This document shows, one piece after another, positions 19,712-28,760 of a DNA stretch of 64,000 bases; positions within the stretch are counted from its first letter, which is position 1, and each line of letters opens with the position of its first letter. The stretch is from Renibacterium salmoninarum ATCC 33209 (GTDB lineage Bacteria; Actinomycetota; Actinomycetes; Actinomycetales; Micrococcaceae): positions 186,001 through 250,000 of the forward strand of contig NC_010168.1 of NCBI RefSeq assembly GCF_000018885.1. Direction: 5' to 3'. The position numbers were made by a program, and so were the translations under genes. The notes under the pieces are model-generated. The model was not told the origin of the DNA. It worked only from the letters and a program-made list of their open reading frames with translations, and did no database searches.

Positions 19712-19814
19712 CAAAATCGTGATCTGCGCTTTCTAGCAGCCGCATTAGTTTGGAGCTATACTGGATTAACTGGGCAGGCGGTAGCTGCTTGTTCGCCGAT
19801 GTCAGGAGTGCATC

Positions 19815-20078
19815 ATGCGTTACACCGAAGTAGTTAGCACGCCGATGGATCTTTCCGGAATCTGGATCGGCATCGCCATCGTGGCGGTAGTCGGGCTCCT
19901 CGCTCTGTGGTTTCTGGTCATCCAACCCAGAATTTCGCGCAAACGCGTGCTGAGTCACCAGGAGAAAGCCTTGCAGCTGGCTACTGATTCTGGCCGCGAG
20001 TCCGGCGATAAGTATGTGAATGAGAGCGCGGTGCGCAATAGCATGGCGCGCAGTTCAGGTCCGTTGGGCAACAGCTAA
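19815..20078 (+). CDS. Small single-pass membrane protein
   Basis: This 87-residue protein has one hydrophobic helix (IWIGIAIVAVVGLLALWFLVI, residues about 16-36). A basic stop-transfer segment (QPRISRKR) and a polar cytoplasmic tail with SHQEKALQLATDSGRESG follow. AGGAG lies eight bases before the ATG. Paired hairpins follow the gene, so it is likely a monocistronic or terminal gene. No family is recognised. Confidence 0.6.
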   Translation: MRYTEVVSTPMDLSGIWIGIAIVAVVGLLALWFLVIQPRISRKRVLSHQEKALQLATDSGRESGDKYVNESAVRNSMARSSGPLGNS

Positions 20079-20091
20079 CGTCCTCGCTTAA

Positions 20092-20172
20092 AACTATGTC
20101 CCGCTGAGTCAGCATGCTCAGTGGGACATAGTTGTTTTATCCCGCTGAACTGGCCAGCTCACCGGGATAAAA
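20092..20172. terminator. Tandem hairpins between convergent genes
   Basis: Hairpin one pairs 20092-20108 with 20117-20133 (arm AACTATGTCCCGCTGAG, one G-T wobble). Hairpin two pairs 20135-20144 with 20163-20172 (TTTTATCCCG / CGGGATAAAA). They lie between the small membrane protein gene and the convergent aldo/keto reductase. The second has U-tracts in both directions, so it suits bidirectional termination. Confidence 0.75.
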
Positions 20173-20212
20173 TTGCTGGGATAAATTTGCCGCCGCAATG
20201 CGGAAGAAGCCG

Positions 20213-21157
20213 TTAGGCGAACCTCGCTGAAGCGCTGTCCAGAGTAGCGACGTCTTCAACAGTCAGCTTGAGGCTGGTTGCGGCGAGCAAATCGGGCAGT
20301 TGCTCCACGGTTCGCGCCGACGCGAGTGGGGCAGCTACTGCTGGCTTAGCCAGCAACCAAGCGAGCGCCGTCGTCGTGATAGTTGCATTGTGGGATTCAG
20401 CGATAGAACTCAGCGCATCGATCACGCCAAGACCATCAGCGTTGAGGAACTTTTCGGCACCAGCCCCGCGAGGTGAGAGCGCAAAGTCTTCGGCAGAGTG
20501 GTACTTCCCGGTCAGGAATCCGCTGGCCAGCGAATAGTAAGGAAATACGCTGAGGTTGTGAGCTGAAGCTATCGGAGCCAAAGTCTGCTCAAAGTTCTTT
20601 CGCGCGACGAGGTTGTATTCCGGCTGAAGTGCAACGGGTAAGGCATATCCGCCCGCGTTCGCAATCTTCAACCATTCCGCGACTCGTTCCGACGAGTAGT
20701 TTGAGATGCCGATATAGCGAACTTTTCCAGCACGAACTAGGCCGTCTAATGCCGCCACCGTCTCTTCCAGCGGCGTTTGTACATCGTCGTAGTGTGCGTA
20801 GTACAGATCGAGGTAGTCGGTTTGCAGCCGCTGCAACGACGCTTCAGCTGCGGCCGAAACATTAGCAGCTGAAAGTCCTTTGAACTGAGGATGCTGGCTC
20901 AGTTTGGTGGCGATAACCACCTGATCACGATTGCGCCGCGCCGCATGCCACTCACCAATCAGAGTCTCGGATTCGCCGCCCGAATTTCCCGGAGCCCAGG
21001 CGGAGTAGACATCTGCAGTATCAATAAAATTACCGCCGCTGGACACAAAAGCATCCAAGACATTTTCGGACTGCGTTTGATTTGCGGTCCAGCCGAAAAC
21101 ATTGCCTCCTAGAGCTAATGGAAAGACGTCAAGGTCAGAAGTGCCGATGCGCGCCAT
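20213..21157 (-). CDS. Aldo/keto reductase
   Basis: This 314-residue TIM-barrel oxidoreductase carries the AKR catalytic tetrad. Asp and Tyr lie in NFIDTADVYSAW, Lys in VVIATKLSQ, and His in LDLYYAHYDD. GKVRYIGISNYSSERV and the C-terminal NADPH-binding stretch follow. It reduces aldehydes or ketones with NADPH in the cytosol; the substrate cannot be inferred. The closest subgroup is the YajO/Tas-like large AKR family. It stands alone between terminators and the icd promoter region. Confidence 0.9.
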   Translation of the reverse strand: MARIGTSDLDVFPLALGGNVFGWTANQTQSENVLDAFVSSGGNFIDTADVYSAWAPGNSGGESETLIGEWHAARRNRDQVVIATKLSQHPQFKGLSAANVSAAAEASLQRLQTDYLDLYYAHYDDVQTPLEETVAALDGLVRAGKVRYIGISNYSSERVAEWLKIANAGGYALPVALQPEYNLVARKNFEQTLAPIASAHNLSVFPYYSLASGFLTGKYHSAEDFALSPRGAGAEKFLNADGLGVIDALSSIAESHNATITTTALAWLLAKPAVAAPLASARTVEQLPDLLAATSLKLTVEDVATLDSASARFA

Positions 21158-21420
21158 TGTGTTGTTCCTCTCAAGAATCTGTGTGGGCCCGGTTGCGACA
21201 ACCCGGCCGCTGGCCGAATATTCCCGTATCTGGGAAATTGACAGCTGACTTGAAGCTCGCCGTCAAGGAAACGGATTTAGTACGGCACAACGGCTCGTGG
21301 CATAGTGGGAGGTGGAGAATTCCCTGACAATATCTGGGGCCCCCTTACCCGTCCGGCAGATTTGACCTGTAATGCACGGTCGCGCGTCTGCCAGGCCCCT
21401 TAGCAATGAGGAGAACTGTA

Positions 21421-22659
21421 GTGTCTGAAGGTTCTGTAGCGTACAAAATCAAGGTAGTTGGCCCCGTCGTCGAACTCGACGGCGATGAAATGACTCGTAT
21501 CATCTGGAAGTTCATCAAAGACCGCCTGATTCACCCGTACCTTGACATTGATCTGCGTTATTACGATCTGTCTATCCAGAACCGGGACGCCACCGATGAT
21601 CAGGTGACCATTGATGCTGCGAACGCCATCAAAGAGCACCACGTTGGCGTCAAGTGCGCCACAATCACCCCGGACGAAGCCCGCGTAGAAGAATTCGGCT
21701 TGAAGAAAATGTGGGTTTCCCCGAACGGGACCATCCGCAACATCTTGGGCGGCGTCGTATTCCGCGAGCCGATCATCATCTCTAACATCCCGCGCCTGGT
21801 GCCGGGCTGGAACAAGCCGATCATCATTGGTCGGCACGCTTTCGGTGATCAGTACCGCGCCACCAACTTCAAGGTTCCCGGTCCGGGCAAGCTCACCATG
21901 AGCTTCGAGCCGGCAGATGGCTCCGAGCCGATGAAGTTTGACGTCGTCAGCTACCCGGAAGCGGGCGGCGTGGCCATGGGTATGTACAACTTCACCGATT
22001 CGATCAAGGACTTTGCCCGGGCTAGCTTTGCTTACGGTCTGCAGCGCAACTACCCGGTGTACCTCTCCACCAAAAACACCATCCTGAAGGCCTACGACGG
22101 CCAGTTCAAGGATCTGTTCCAGGAGATCTTCGACAACGAGTTCAAGGATCAGTTCGACGCCGCAGGTCTGACCTATGAGCACCGCTTGATCGATGACATG
22201 GTTGCCTCCGCGATGAAGTGGGAGGGCGGCTACGTCTGGGCTTGTAAAAATTACGACGGCGATGTGCAGTCAGACACCGTGGCACAGGGCTTCGGCTCAC
22301 TCGGCTTGATGACTTCAGTACTGATGACACCGGATGGACAGACGGTTGAAGCTGAGGCTGCTCACGGCACTGTGACCCGTCACTACCGTCAGCACCAGCA
22401 AGGTAAGCCCACCTCGACCAACCCGATCGCGTCAATCTTCGCTTGGACTCGCGGTCTCATGCACCGCGGCAAGATCGATAACACCCCCGAGGTAATCGAG
22501 TTTGCGGAGACCCTTGAAGACGTCGTTATCAAGACTGTCGAGTCCGGCAAAATGACCAAGGACCTCGCGCTCTTGGTCAGCCAGGACCAGGCGTTCTTGA
22601 CCACCGAGGACTTCTTGGCAGCTTTGGACGAAAACCTTTCGGCACGCTTGGCTGGCTAA
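21421..22659 (+). CDS. icd: NADP-dependent isocitrate dehydrogenase (dimeric, eukaryotic-like type)
   Basis: Icd oxidatively decarboxylates isocitrate to 2-oxoglutarate in the TCA cycle. [31 protein letters not shown] and [12 protein letters not shown] mark the homodimeric type II family of about 410 residues, related to eukaryotic enzymes rather than the E. coli type. [13 protein letters not shown] is the cofactor-binding part. A GTG start at 21421 is preferred: the in-frame ATG at 21406 sits within the ATGAGGAGA ribosome-binding site. About 260 bp upstream is free of genes and probably holds the promoter. Confidence 0.95.
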   Translation: MSEGSVAYKIKVVGPVVELDGDEMTRIIWKFIKDRLIHPYLDIDLRYYDLSIQNRDATDDQVTIDAANAIKEHHVGVKCATITPDEARVEEFGLKKMWVSPNGTIRNILGGVVFREPIIISNIPRLVPGWNKPIIIGRHAFGDQYRATNFKVPGPGKLTMSFEPADGSEPMKFDVVSYPEAGGVAMGMYNFTDSIKDFARASFAYGLQRNYPVYLSTKNTILKAYDGQFKDLFQEIFDNEFKDQFDAAGLTYEHRLIDDMVASAMKWEGGYVWACKNYDGDVQSDTVAQGFGSLGLMTSVLMTPDGQTVEAEAAHGTVTRHYRQHQQGKPTSTNPIASIFAWTRGLMHRGKIDNTPEVIEFAETLEDVVIKTVESGKMTKDLALLVSQDQAFLTTEDFLAALDENLSARLAG

Positions 22660-22863
22660 TTCCTTGGCTGGCTAGTTCAGCGAGCCGACTAGCTCTGCTC
22701 AGTTTACGGACGGCGCTTCCCTGTGGGGAGGGATCGTTTTCGTTTGCGTGACTCTGCATGACGTGGGAGAACATTTTCTGAGGTAATCCTAAGGTTTCCT
22801 TGAAAAGATGTTGCGTCAGCACGGGCGGGTGCTTGTATTTGACACCCTACGAAAGGTTCTATC

Positions 22864-23352
22864 GTGGCCACTAACGACCACTTGACCGCAAGAAATCCGT
22901 TGACCACCCAGCTTGGTCTGACAATTCTGCGGGTTTTTCTCGGCGCCATGTTGACAATCCAAGGCACGCAAAAAATCCTCGCCGGTCCGCAGGGATGTGT
23001 CGCCAACTTTCAGGCGATGGGAGCTCCTTTGCCTGAGATCTCCAGCTGGCTAGTAATTCTTGGCGAATTCGGCCTAGGCATCGCGTTGATCTTCGGCGTG
23101 TTTACCCGAGTTGCTGGCGGACTCGCTGCTTTGATGATGTTTCTGATCTGGCTTGCTACTGCAGCAGGCGATCCGCTCTTTACCGACGCGCCCGGGATTA
23201 CTGCCGGATCACTTTGGTTCTACTTTGTGGCGGCTCTGGTTTTGGCATTCGCTGGTGGCGGTACGCTCTCTGTTGACAAGATTTTTGCTGCCATCACGGC
23301 CAAGGGGCGGGGGCATGCGGCGTTCGAGGAGCCACAAACCGTTACGGTTTGA
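22864..23352 (+). CDS. DoxX family membrane protein
   Basis: This 162-residue protein starts at GTG 22864, just after the ACGAAAGGTT ribosome-binding site. It shows the DoxX pattern: LTILRVFLGAMLTIQGTQKI first helix, FGLGIALIFGVFTRVAGGLAALMM middle helices, and LWFYFVAALVLAFAGGGTLSVDK in the last helix. DoxX proteins are membrane components linked to thiol/redox stress in mycobacteria; the role here is unknown. A canonical terminator lies about 100 bp downstream. The frame is intact. Confidence 0.85.
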   Translation: MATNDHLTARNPLTTQLGLTILRVFLGAMLTIQGTQKILAGPQGCVANFQAMGAPLPEISSWLVILGEFGLGIALIFGVFTRVAGGLAALMMFLIWLATAAGDPLFTDAPGITAGSLWFYFVAALVLAFAGGGTLSVDKIFAAITAKGRGHAAFEEPQTVTV

Positions 23353-23450
23353 GTACCTGAGATGCCGTAAATCGATGAATTTGCCCAGGATGAGCGCGGT
23401 TCTGGTGGCAGCCGAAAAATACCGAATTTAGGTCAGTTTTGACCATCAAA

Positions 23451-23492
23451 GCAACCGCTTGTTTTAAAACTGGAAACAAGCGGTTGCTTTTT
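23451..23492 (+). terminator. Rho-independent terminator after doxX-like gene
   Basis: The arms 23451-23464 and 23474-23487 (GCAACCGCTTGTTT / AAACAAGCGGTTGC) are perfect complements around a 9-base loop and are followed by TTTTT. This is a textbook intrinsic terminator. It lies between the DoxX gene and the liv promoter region. Confidence 0.92.
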
Positions 23493-23514
23493 GTCGTGAA
23501 AGGTTGCACAATCA

Positions 23515-23562
23515 CGTGATGTAGATCACATTTGGTAACGATTTTGCCTAAAATTCGTTACC
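23515..23562. promoter_or_regulatory. CRP/GlxR-like site and a second dyad upstream of livK
   Basis: The 330-bp gap before livK holds two dyads. CGTGATGTAGATCACA at 23515-23530 matches the actinobacterial CRP/GlxR consensus TGTGANNTANNTCACA at all but the first defined base. GGTAACGA (23534-23541) and TCGTTACC (23555-23562) form an inverted repeat spaced by 13 bp. Both lie 120-170 bp before the livK start, consistent with cAMP-type control plus a second regulator of the liv operon. Function is inferred from sequence only. Confidence 0.55.
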
Positions 23563-23684
23563 TGAATTTTCCACCTAAAGTATGTCCAAAAATAGCTAAT
23601 TGGCTTTAGTGTTCTGGATCATATTCGGTATGAGGCCGGGCCAACCCGCACGCCTGCCCGTACCGCTGTTGGGAAGGGAAATTG

Positions 23685-24919
23685 ATGAACCGGAAGAAAG
23701 TTCTTTCCACTATCGCGGTAGTGGTAACAGTTGGATTTTTGATGAGTTCTTGTGCAAATCAAGCTGCTACACCGGGGGATAGCAGGGCCTCTGGCGGCGG
23801 GAAAGTGAATATCCCGTCAATCTCCAAGGTCGATATTCCGCCGAACGCCCCGTCTCGCCTAAGGGCGATGGCAAGGCTACGTGCCCGGCAAACACCACAC
23901 TCGCGTACATCGGCGCCGAGACCGGCCCGAATGCTCAATTGGGTATCAACATCTACAACGGCATTCAGCTGGCGATCAATCAGCATAACGAAAACAACCC
24001 TGGCTGCCAGGTGAAATTCAGCAAGTATGACACTGAAGGTTCGCCGGATAAAGCCAACGGCCCAGTTACCCAGGTGACCACGCAGGCGGACGTCATCGGC
24101 GTCGTCGGCCTGCCGTTCTCGGGTGAGTCAAAAGCGACCGGAAATATCTTTGAACAGGCCGGACTGGTGCATATCACCCCGTCTGCTACCGCTCCAGTTT
24201 TGACTACCAAAGGTTGGACGACGTTCTTCCGTGGCTTGGGTAATGACTCGGTGCAGGGACCAGCAGCTGCCAAGTTCTTAACGGGAAAACTGCAAGCTAA
24301 AAAGGTTTTCGTTGTGCAGGACGATTCGGAATACGGCATTGGCCTGGGCACCGCAGTCTCCAGCGAACTGAGCAAAGACAACTTGGCAGGAACTGAAAAG
24401 GTGACCACCGGGCAGAAGGATTTCTCCGCGGTGATTTCCAAGATTCAGACCGCCAAGGCTGACGCGGTGTTCTACGCCGGTTACTACGCTGAGGGTGCAC
24501 CATTTGACCAGGGTCTGGTCAACAAGGGCTGGGAAGGCACTTTTCTTGGGCCCGACGGCGTCAAAGATGACCAGTTAATCAAGCAGGCCGGCGATGCGTC
24601 CAAGAATGCCTACTTCACTTGCCCTTGCATTCCGGGCGAGTTGATTCCGGACTTTGCCTCGTAGTACAAGAAGATCTCCAACGGCGTGGAGCCCGGAACG
24701 TATTCCATTGAAGGCTACGACGTCACCACTGTGCTGTTGGCCGGAATTGATGCTGGCAAGCAGACCTGAGCTGACCTGCTTTCTTGGGTCAAGTCATACG
24801 ACAAAGATGGTCTTGCTAAGCACTACAAATGGAACGACAAAGGCGAGTTGGCCACACCAACCGTCTACGGTTACAAGATCGAAAACGGCAAGATTGCGCC
24901 GGTAGGCCCGATTAGCTAG
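23685..24919 (+). pseudogene. livK: Branched-chain amino-acid ABC transporter binding protein LivK, three lesions
   Basis: A lipoprotein signal (VVVTVGFLMSSC, lipobox Cys) starts the gene after a GGGAAGGGA ribosome-binding site. A one-base indel near 23855-23862 shifts the frame. Homology resumes with TLAYIGAETGPNAQLGINI and runs through the periplasmic-binding fold. A TAG at 24662-24664 (fits CAG to TAG) and a TGA at 24767-24769 (fits CGA to TGA) then interrupt the same frame, which ends at a natural TAG at 24917. The intact protein would capture Leu/Ile/Val at the membrane for LivHMGF. With it dead, the operon lacks its receptor. Confidence 0.92.
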
Positions 24920-24932
24920 CGGTCCTTGAAAA

Positions 24933-24966
24933 GGCTGTTGCGGGCCGTGATGGCACCGCAACAGCC
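24933..24966 (+). terminator. Intercistronic hairpin between livK and livH
   Basis: GGCTGTTGCGG (24933-24943) pairs with CCGCAACAGCC (24956-24966), and the stem can extend imperfectly outward to CCTTGAA/TTCAAGG. There is no long T-run. Such a hairpin after the binding-protein gene commonly lowers downstream expression, so that receptor exceeds permease. That role is inferred here. Confidence 0.6.
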
Positions 24967-25016
24967 CTTCAAGGGCTGGACTTGTCTCACCTACTCGGCA
25001 TCGTCAGGACCACTCA

Positions 25017-25924
25017 ATGCTCGCTACCTTAATCCATGCTGTCCCACAGCTAGTTCCAACCGACGGTGAATGGATCACCTTCGACGTCAACTCACTCGCT
25101 CAAAACTTTTGGAGCGTTACCTTCGACGGCCTGACCTTCGGCGCAATTTATGCGCTCGTGGCGCTCGGCTACACCCTGGTTTACGGGGTGCTCAATCTCA
25201 TTAACTTTGCCCACTCAGAAGTATTCATTGTCGGCTGCTACGGTGTGGTTTTCACACTGACATCATTAGGCTTCGGTCCTTCTGCGCCGCGGCTCGACAT
25301 TTGGTCAATCATTTTGAACCCCGTTCTGGCTATGGTCGTGGCAATGATCGCCTCGGCAGCGGTGGCCTACGTTTTGGAACGGGTCGCATACCGGCCGTGA
25401 CGATGTTCAAACCGACACCGATATTCGAGGTGTTCGGTTCGATCATCGATTCTCAGCAAATTGTGATTGTCGTGGCGGCGGTGATCATGATGATCGTGGT
25501 CGACCAGTTCATTCGACGCTCACGCACGGGCCGTGGCATCCGTGCGGTAGCTCAGGATCCAGATACCGCAACCTTGATGGGCGTCAATAAAGATCGAATT
25601 ATCGTCACCACCTTCATCATCGGCGGAATTCTCGCCGGAGCCGCTGCTTTGTTCTATGTCATGAAAGTGCCGTCCGGCGTCGTCTACAACGGCGGATTCG
25701 TCTTGGGAATTAAGGCATTCGCCGCAGCAGTGCTCGGTGGCATCGGTAACTTCCGTGGCTCTCTGCTTGGCGGGCTAGCCTTGGGGCTCATTGGCAACTA
25801 CGGCCAAATCTTGCTCGGGAATTCACGATGGACCGACGTCGTCGCGTTCGTGGTTCTGGTCTTGGTGCTCCTGGTGAGACCGCAAGGAATTCTTGGCCAA
25901 TCCCTGGGAAGGAGCAAAGCATGA
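25017..25924 (+). pseudogene. livH: Branched-chain amino-acid ABC permease LivH, internal deletion and frameshift
   Basis: The first half has the LivH signature DGLTFGAIYALVALGYTLVYGVLNLINFAHSE (written in parts: residues about 36-67) and ends at AYVLERVAYRP with a stop at 25398-25400. The second half resumes in another frame with TMFKPTPIFEVFGSIID, then the EAA-type FVLGIKAFAAAVLGGIGN region, to 25924. LivH proteins normally have about 30-40 residues between these blocks, so roughly 90-110 bp appear to be deleted along with the frame. Neither piece could form a complete permease. Its stop overlaps the livM start by ATGA. Confidence 0.88.
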
Positions 25925-27093
25925 CTACCTCAACTAGCGGAATTGCCAGTAGCAAGAATCAGAAGCGCAAAGGTCTGTTTAGTGGTTTAGGCGAAAAATG
26001 GCGTTCGCTTTCGCGTCCGCAACAATGGCTCTGGCTGCTCATCGTCGTCGGCTTGGCTTATGCCTTGCCGGTGCTCAATCCACCAATCATCACTACTGAG
26101 CCGGGCAACAATTTTGCCTTGGCTTGTTTCCAGATGGCAGTTTTTGCGCTTGGTGCCGTCGGGTTGAACATTGTGGTGGGTAATACCGGTTTGCTCGATT
26201 TGGGCTATATCGCCTTTTTCGCAGTGGGTGCCTATACCGCAGCAATGTTGACTAGCCCGGATTCACCTTTTGTGAAGGTTCCGTATTTGTGGACCGTGCC
26301 AGTGGCCATGGCGGTGACGATATTCTTTGGCGTCATCCTCGGCGTGCCAACGCTGCGGCTGCGCGGTGACTACCTGGCCATTGTCACCTTGGGTTTCGGC
26401 GAAATTGTTCGAATCATGGCAACCATCATTCCGGCAATGCGCGGTCAGGTTGGTTTCCAGAACATTGGTCGCCCGCCAGGTAAAGATGCGTCCGGGGTGC
26501 CGATTTTTAGCAATTCCAATGGCACTCCCTGGTATTGGCTGACCATAACCGTGATCATTATTGTGCTGCTTTTAGTGGGCAACTTGGAGCGAAGCTGTGT
26601 TGGTCGTGCTTGGATTTCGATTCGCGAAGATGAAGATGCCGCCGAGATCATGGGCGTACCCACGTTCAAATACAAAGTCTGGTTCTTCGCATTAGGCGCA
26701 GGCATCGGCGGATTGGCCGGTGCGCTCTTTGCCGGGGCGAATGGCTTTGTAAACAACCAAAAGTTCGACGTGCAGACTTCAATCCTGTTCTTGGCTGCGG
26801 TAGTTCTTGGCGGTGCAGGCAACAAGGCTGGCGCGATCATTGGCGGCGCGGTGGTTGCCTATGTGCCGTTGCGCTTTACCGCGATTGCTGACTACAAATA
26901 CCTGATTTTCGGCGCAGCACTTGTGCTGCTGATGATTTTTCGGGCGCACGGCTTGCTCGCAGCCAGATTGCAATTGCTGGCTTACGGCCGACGAGTTTAT
27001 GAAAAGGTAGCCAAAAGACCTTCGCATTCAGCATCGGGGCCCGATTCACCAAGCCCCGACGGCGACCCGGAAGTCAAGGAGGCCAAAGCATGA
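25921..27093 (+). CDS. livM: Branched-chain amino-acid ABC permease LivM
   Basis: This 390-residue membrane protein has a cytoplasmic N-terminal tail of about 40 residues and roughly eight to ten helices. Family motifs are GAVGLNIVVGNTGLLDLGYIAFFAVGAYT (in parts, residues about 75-105), TLRLRGDYLAIVTLGFGEI, ISIREDEDAAEIMGVPTFKYK (the cytoplasmic coupling loop) and VLGGAGNKAGAIIGG. It would pair with LivH. The start at 25921 overlaps the livH stop (ATGA), and the end overlaps livG in the same way. The frame is intact, although its partners livK and livH are broken. Confidence 0.93.
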   Translation: MTTSTSGIASSKNQKRKGLFSGLGEKWRSLSRPQQWLWLLIVVGLAYALPVLNPPIITTEPGNNFALACFQMAVFALGAVGLNIVVGNTGLLDLGYIAFFAVGAYTAAMLTSPDSPFVKVPYLWTVPVAMAVTIFFGVILGVPTLRLRGDYLAIVTLGFGEIVRIMATIIPAMRGQVGFQNIGRPPGKDASGVPIFSNSNGTPWYWLTITVIIIVLLLVGNLERSCVGRAWISIREDEDAAEIMGVPTFKYKVWFFALGAGIGGLAGALFAGANGFVNNQKFDVQTSILFLAAVVLGGAGNKAGAIIGGAVVAYVPLRFTAIADYKYLIFGAALVLLMIFRAHGLLAARLQLLAYGRRVYEKVAKRPSHSASGPDSPSPDGDPEVKEAKA

Positions 27094-27950
27094 GCGTCAG
27101 CCCAGAAAATGGCGCGATATCGGAAGCTGTCGCAGAACAAGTCGCCCCGGATCGTGAGATCGCCGTCGAAATCGGTGACAATCTGATTGAAGTGCAAAAT
27201 TTGACGGTGAAGTTTGGCTGGTTGACCGCTTTGGACAATGTCTCCTTCAACATCAAACGTGGCGAGATCCTCGGTCTGATTGGCCCAAACGGTGCGGGTA
27301 AAACCACTTGCTTCAATGCCATGACCGGGGTTTATAAGCCAACCTCGGGCAAGGTGTTATTGGAGGGCTATTCGATTGGCGGCAAGCGTCGGCATAAAAT
27401 CACCCGGCTGGGCTTAGCCCGGACTTTCCAAAACATTCGGCTTTTTATCGAGATGACGGCGTTGGAAAACGTTGTTGTCGGTTTGGACGCACGGCACCGG
27501 ACGAGCGTTGTAGGTGCTCTTATTCGATCTCCTCGGCACATTAGAGAGGAGAAGTCCTCGATTGAACGCGGGATGGCGCTGCTGGAGTTTGTGGGCATTG
27601 CCGATCAAGCGAATTCACTCTCGCGGAATTTGCCCTATGGCTACCAGCGACGGCTGGAAATTGCTCGTGCCCTGGCGACGGATCCGAAAGTGCTGTGCCT
27701 AGATGAACCAGCGGCAGGCTTCAATCCCTCCGAAAAAGAGGAGTTGATGGGCTTGATCCGATCAATTCGCGACGACGGTTATACTGTGTTGCTGATTGAG
27801 CACGATATGCGGCTTGTTATGGGCGTTACTGATCGAATCGTGGTGCTGGAATTCGGTAAGAAGATTGCCGACGGCGCGCCGCACGAAATTCGTGACGATC
27901 CGAAAGTTATTGCCGCCTACTTAGGGGAGCCCGAAGATGACCTTGCTTGA
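27090..27950 (+). CDS. livG: Branched-chain amino-acid ABC ATPase LivG
   Basis: LivG is one of the two ATPases of the transporter. Walker A is GPNGAGKTTC, the Q-loop lies in LARTFQNIRLF, the signature region is the family's degenerate LPYGYQRRLEIARAL, Walker B is VLCLDEPAAGFNP and the H-loop is LLIEHDM. An N-terminal extension of about 25 acidic residues precedes the domain. The 286-residue length is slightly long because of this extension. The start overlaps livM (ATGA) and the end overlaps livF by 14 bases. The frame is intact. Confidence 0.94.
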   Translation: MSVSPENGAISEAVAEQVAPDREIAVEIGDNLIEVQNLTVKFGWLTALDNVSFNIKRGEILGLIGPNGAGKTTCFNAMTGVYKPTSGKVLLEGYSIGGKRRHKITRLGLARTFQNIRLFIEMTALENVVVGLDARHRTSVVGALIRSPRHIREEKSSIERGMALLEFVGIADQANSLSRNLPYGYQRRLEIARALATDPKVLCLDEPAAGFNPSEKEELMGLIRSIRDDGYTVLLIEHDMRLVMGVTDRIVVLEFGKKIADGAPHEIRDDPKVIAAYLGEPEDDLA

Positions 27951-28650
27951 GCTCAAAGAGGTCTCGGTGTTCTACGGACGGATCCAAGCGATTCACAATA
28001 TGTCCTTCAGCGTCAATGAAGGCGAAATCGTTTCATTGATTGGGGCCAACGGCGCTGGTAAAACCACGACGATGAAAACCATCTCTGGGTTGCTCAACCC
28101 GACTAAGGGCAGCATCCTTTTTGAAGGCCAAGATATCACCAAGGTTAAACCGCATATCCGGGTGGTTCGAGGGATTTCGCAAGCGCCGGAAGGCCGCGGG
28201 ATTTTCCCTGGCATGACGGTAGCGGAAAATCTGGACATGGGCGCATTCGGCCGAGCTGATAAATCAGGACTTGATGCGGACCTGGAACGAGTCTTTGATT
28301 TGTTTCCGCGCCTCAAGGAGCGCCGCAAACAACTGGGCGGCACCATGTCTGGTGGCGAACAGCAAATGTTAGCGATCGGTCGAGCACTCATGTCCGGACC
28401 CAAATTGTTGTTACTGGATGAACCGTCTATGGGTCTTGCCCCGCAGCTGATCCGGCAAATATTTTCGATTATCACCGAGATCAACAAGCAGGGCACCACG
28501 GTTTTGCTCGTGGAGCAGAACGCGAACCAGGCGTTGGCTCGAGCGGACCGAGCGTTTGTTTTAGAGACAGGCTCCATTACCCAAAGCGGCACGGGTAAAG
28601 AGCTGCTGGCTAACCCGGCGATCAAGGAAGCCTATCTTGGCGTCGCCTAG
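27937..28650 (+). CDS. livF: Branched-chain amino-acid ABC ATPase LivF
   Basis: This 237-residue ATPase carries all its motifs: Walker A GANGAGKTTT, ISQAPEGRGIFPGMTVAENL (the LivF-specific Q-loop region), signature MSGGEQQMLAIGRALM, Walker B LLLLDEPSMGLAPQL and H-loop VLLVEQNANQ. It forms the nucleotide-binding pair with LivG. It is the last gene of the operon and is followed by a GC-rich hairpin. The frame is intact, so the cytoplasmic half of the system survives while the receptor and one permease are lost. Confidence 0.95.
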   Translation: MTLLELKEVSVFYGRIQAIHNMSFSVNEGEIVSLIGANGAGKTTTMKTISGLLNPTKGSILFEGQDITKVKPHIRVVRGISQAPEGRGIFPGMTVAENLDMGAFGRADKSGLDADLERVFDLFPRLKERRKQLGGTMSGGEQQMLAIGRALMSGPKLLLLDEPSMGLAPQLIRQIFSIITEINKQGTTVLLVEQNANQALARADRAFVLETGSITQSGTGKELLANPAIKEAYLGVA

Positions 28651-28667
28651 AAGCTAGCCATCGTTTA

Positions 28668-28719
28668 CGGGGCAGTTGGTGCGCGTTTGCAAGACTTGCA
28701 GAGCGCACTAGCTGCCCCG
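28668..28719 (+). terminator. Hairpin at the end of the liv operon
   Basis: CGGGGCAGTTGGTGCG (28668-28683) pairs with CGCACTAGCTGCCCCG (28704-28719), with two wobbles. A small inner TTGCAAG/CTTGCA stem lies in the loop. No T-run follows; instead there is a short direct repeat of GACGTAGAT. It probably stops liv transcription before the convergent oxidoreductase gene. Confidence 0.7.
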
Positions 28720-28760
28720 CTGACGTAGATGACGTAGATGACCGCTAGTGGCGTCCGGCG

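Noticed and set aside
21400..22182. 260-codon minus-strand frame opposite icd
   Set aside because: It is antisense to the icd catalytic motifs. GC-skewed codon structure alone keeps it open.
27993..28625. 210-codon minus-strand frame opposite livF
   Set aside because: It mirrors the livF codons. No domain or start signal is present.
28731..28745. GACGTAGAT direct repeat as a possible attachment or insertion site
   Set aside because: It is only two short units beside a terminator. No mobile-element gene or second boundary is visible.
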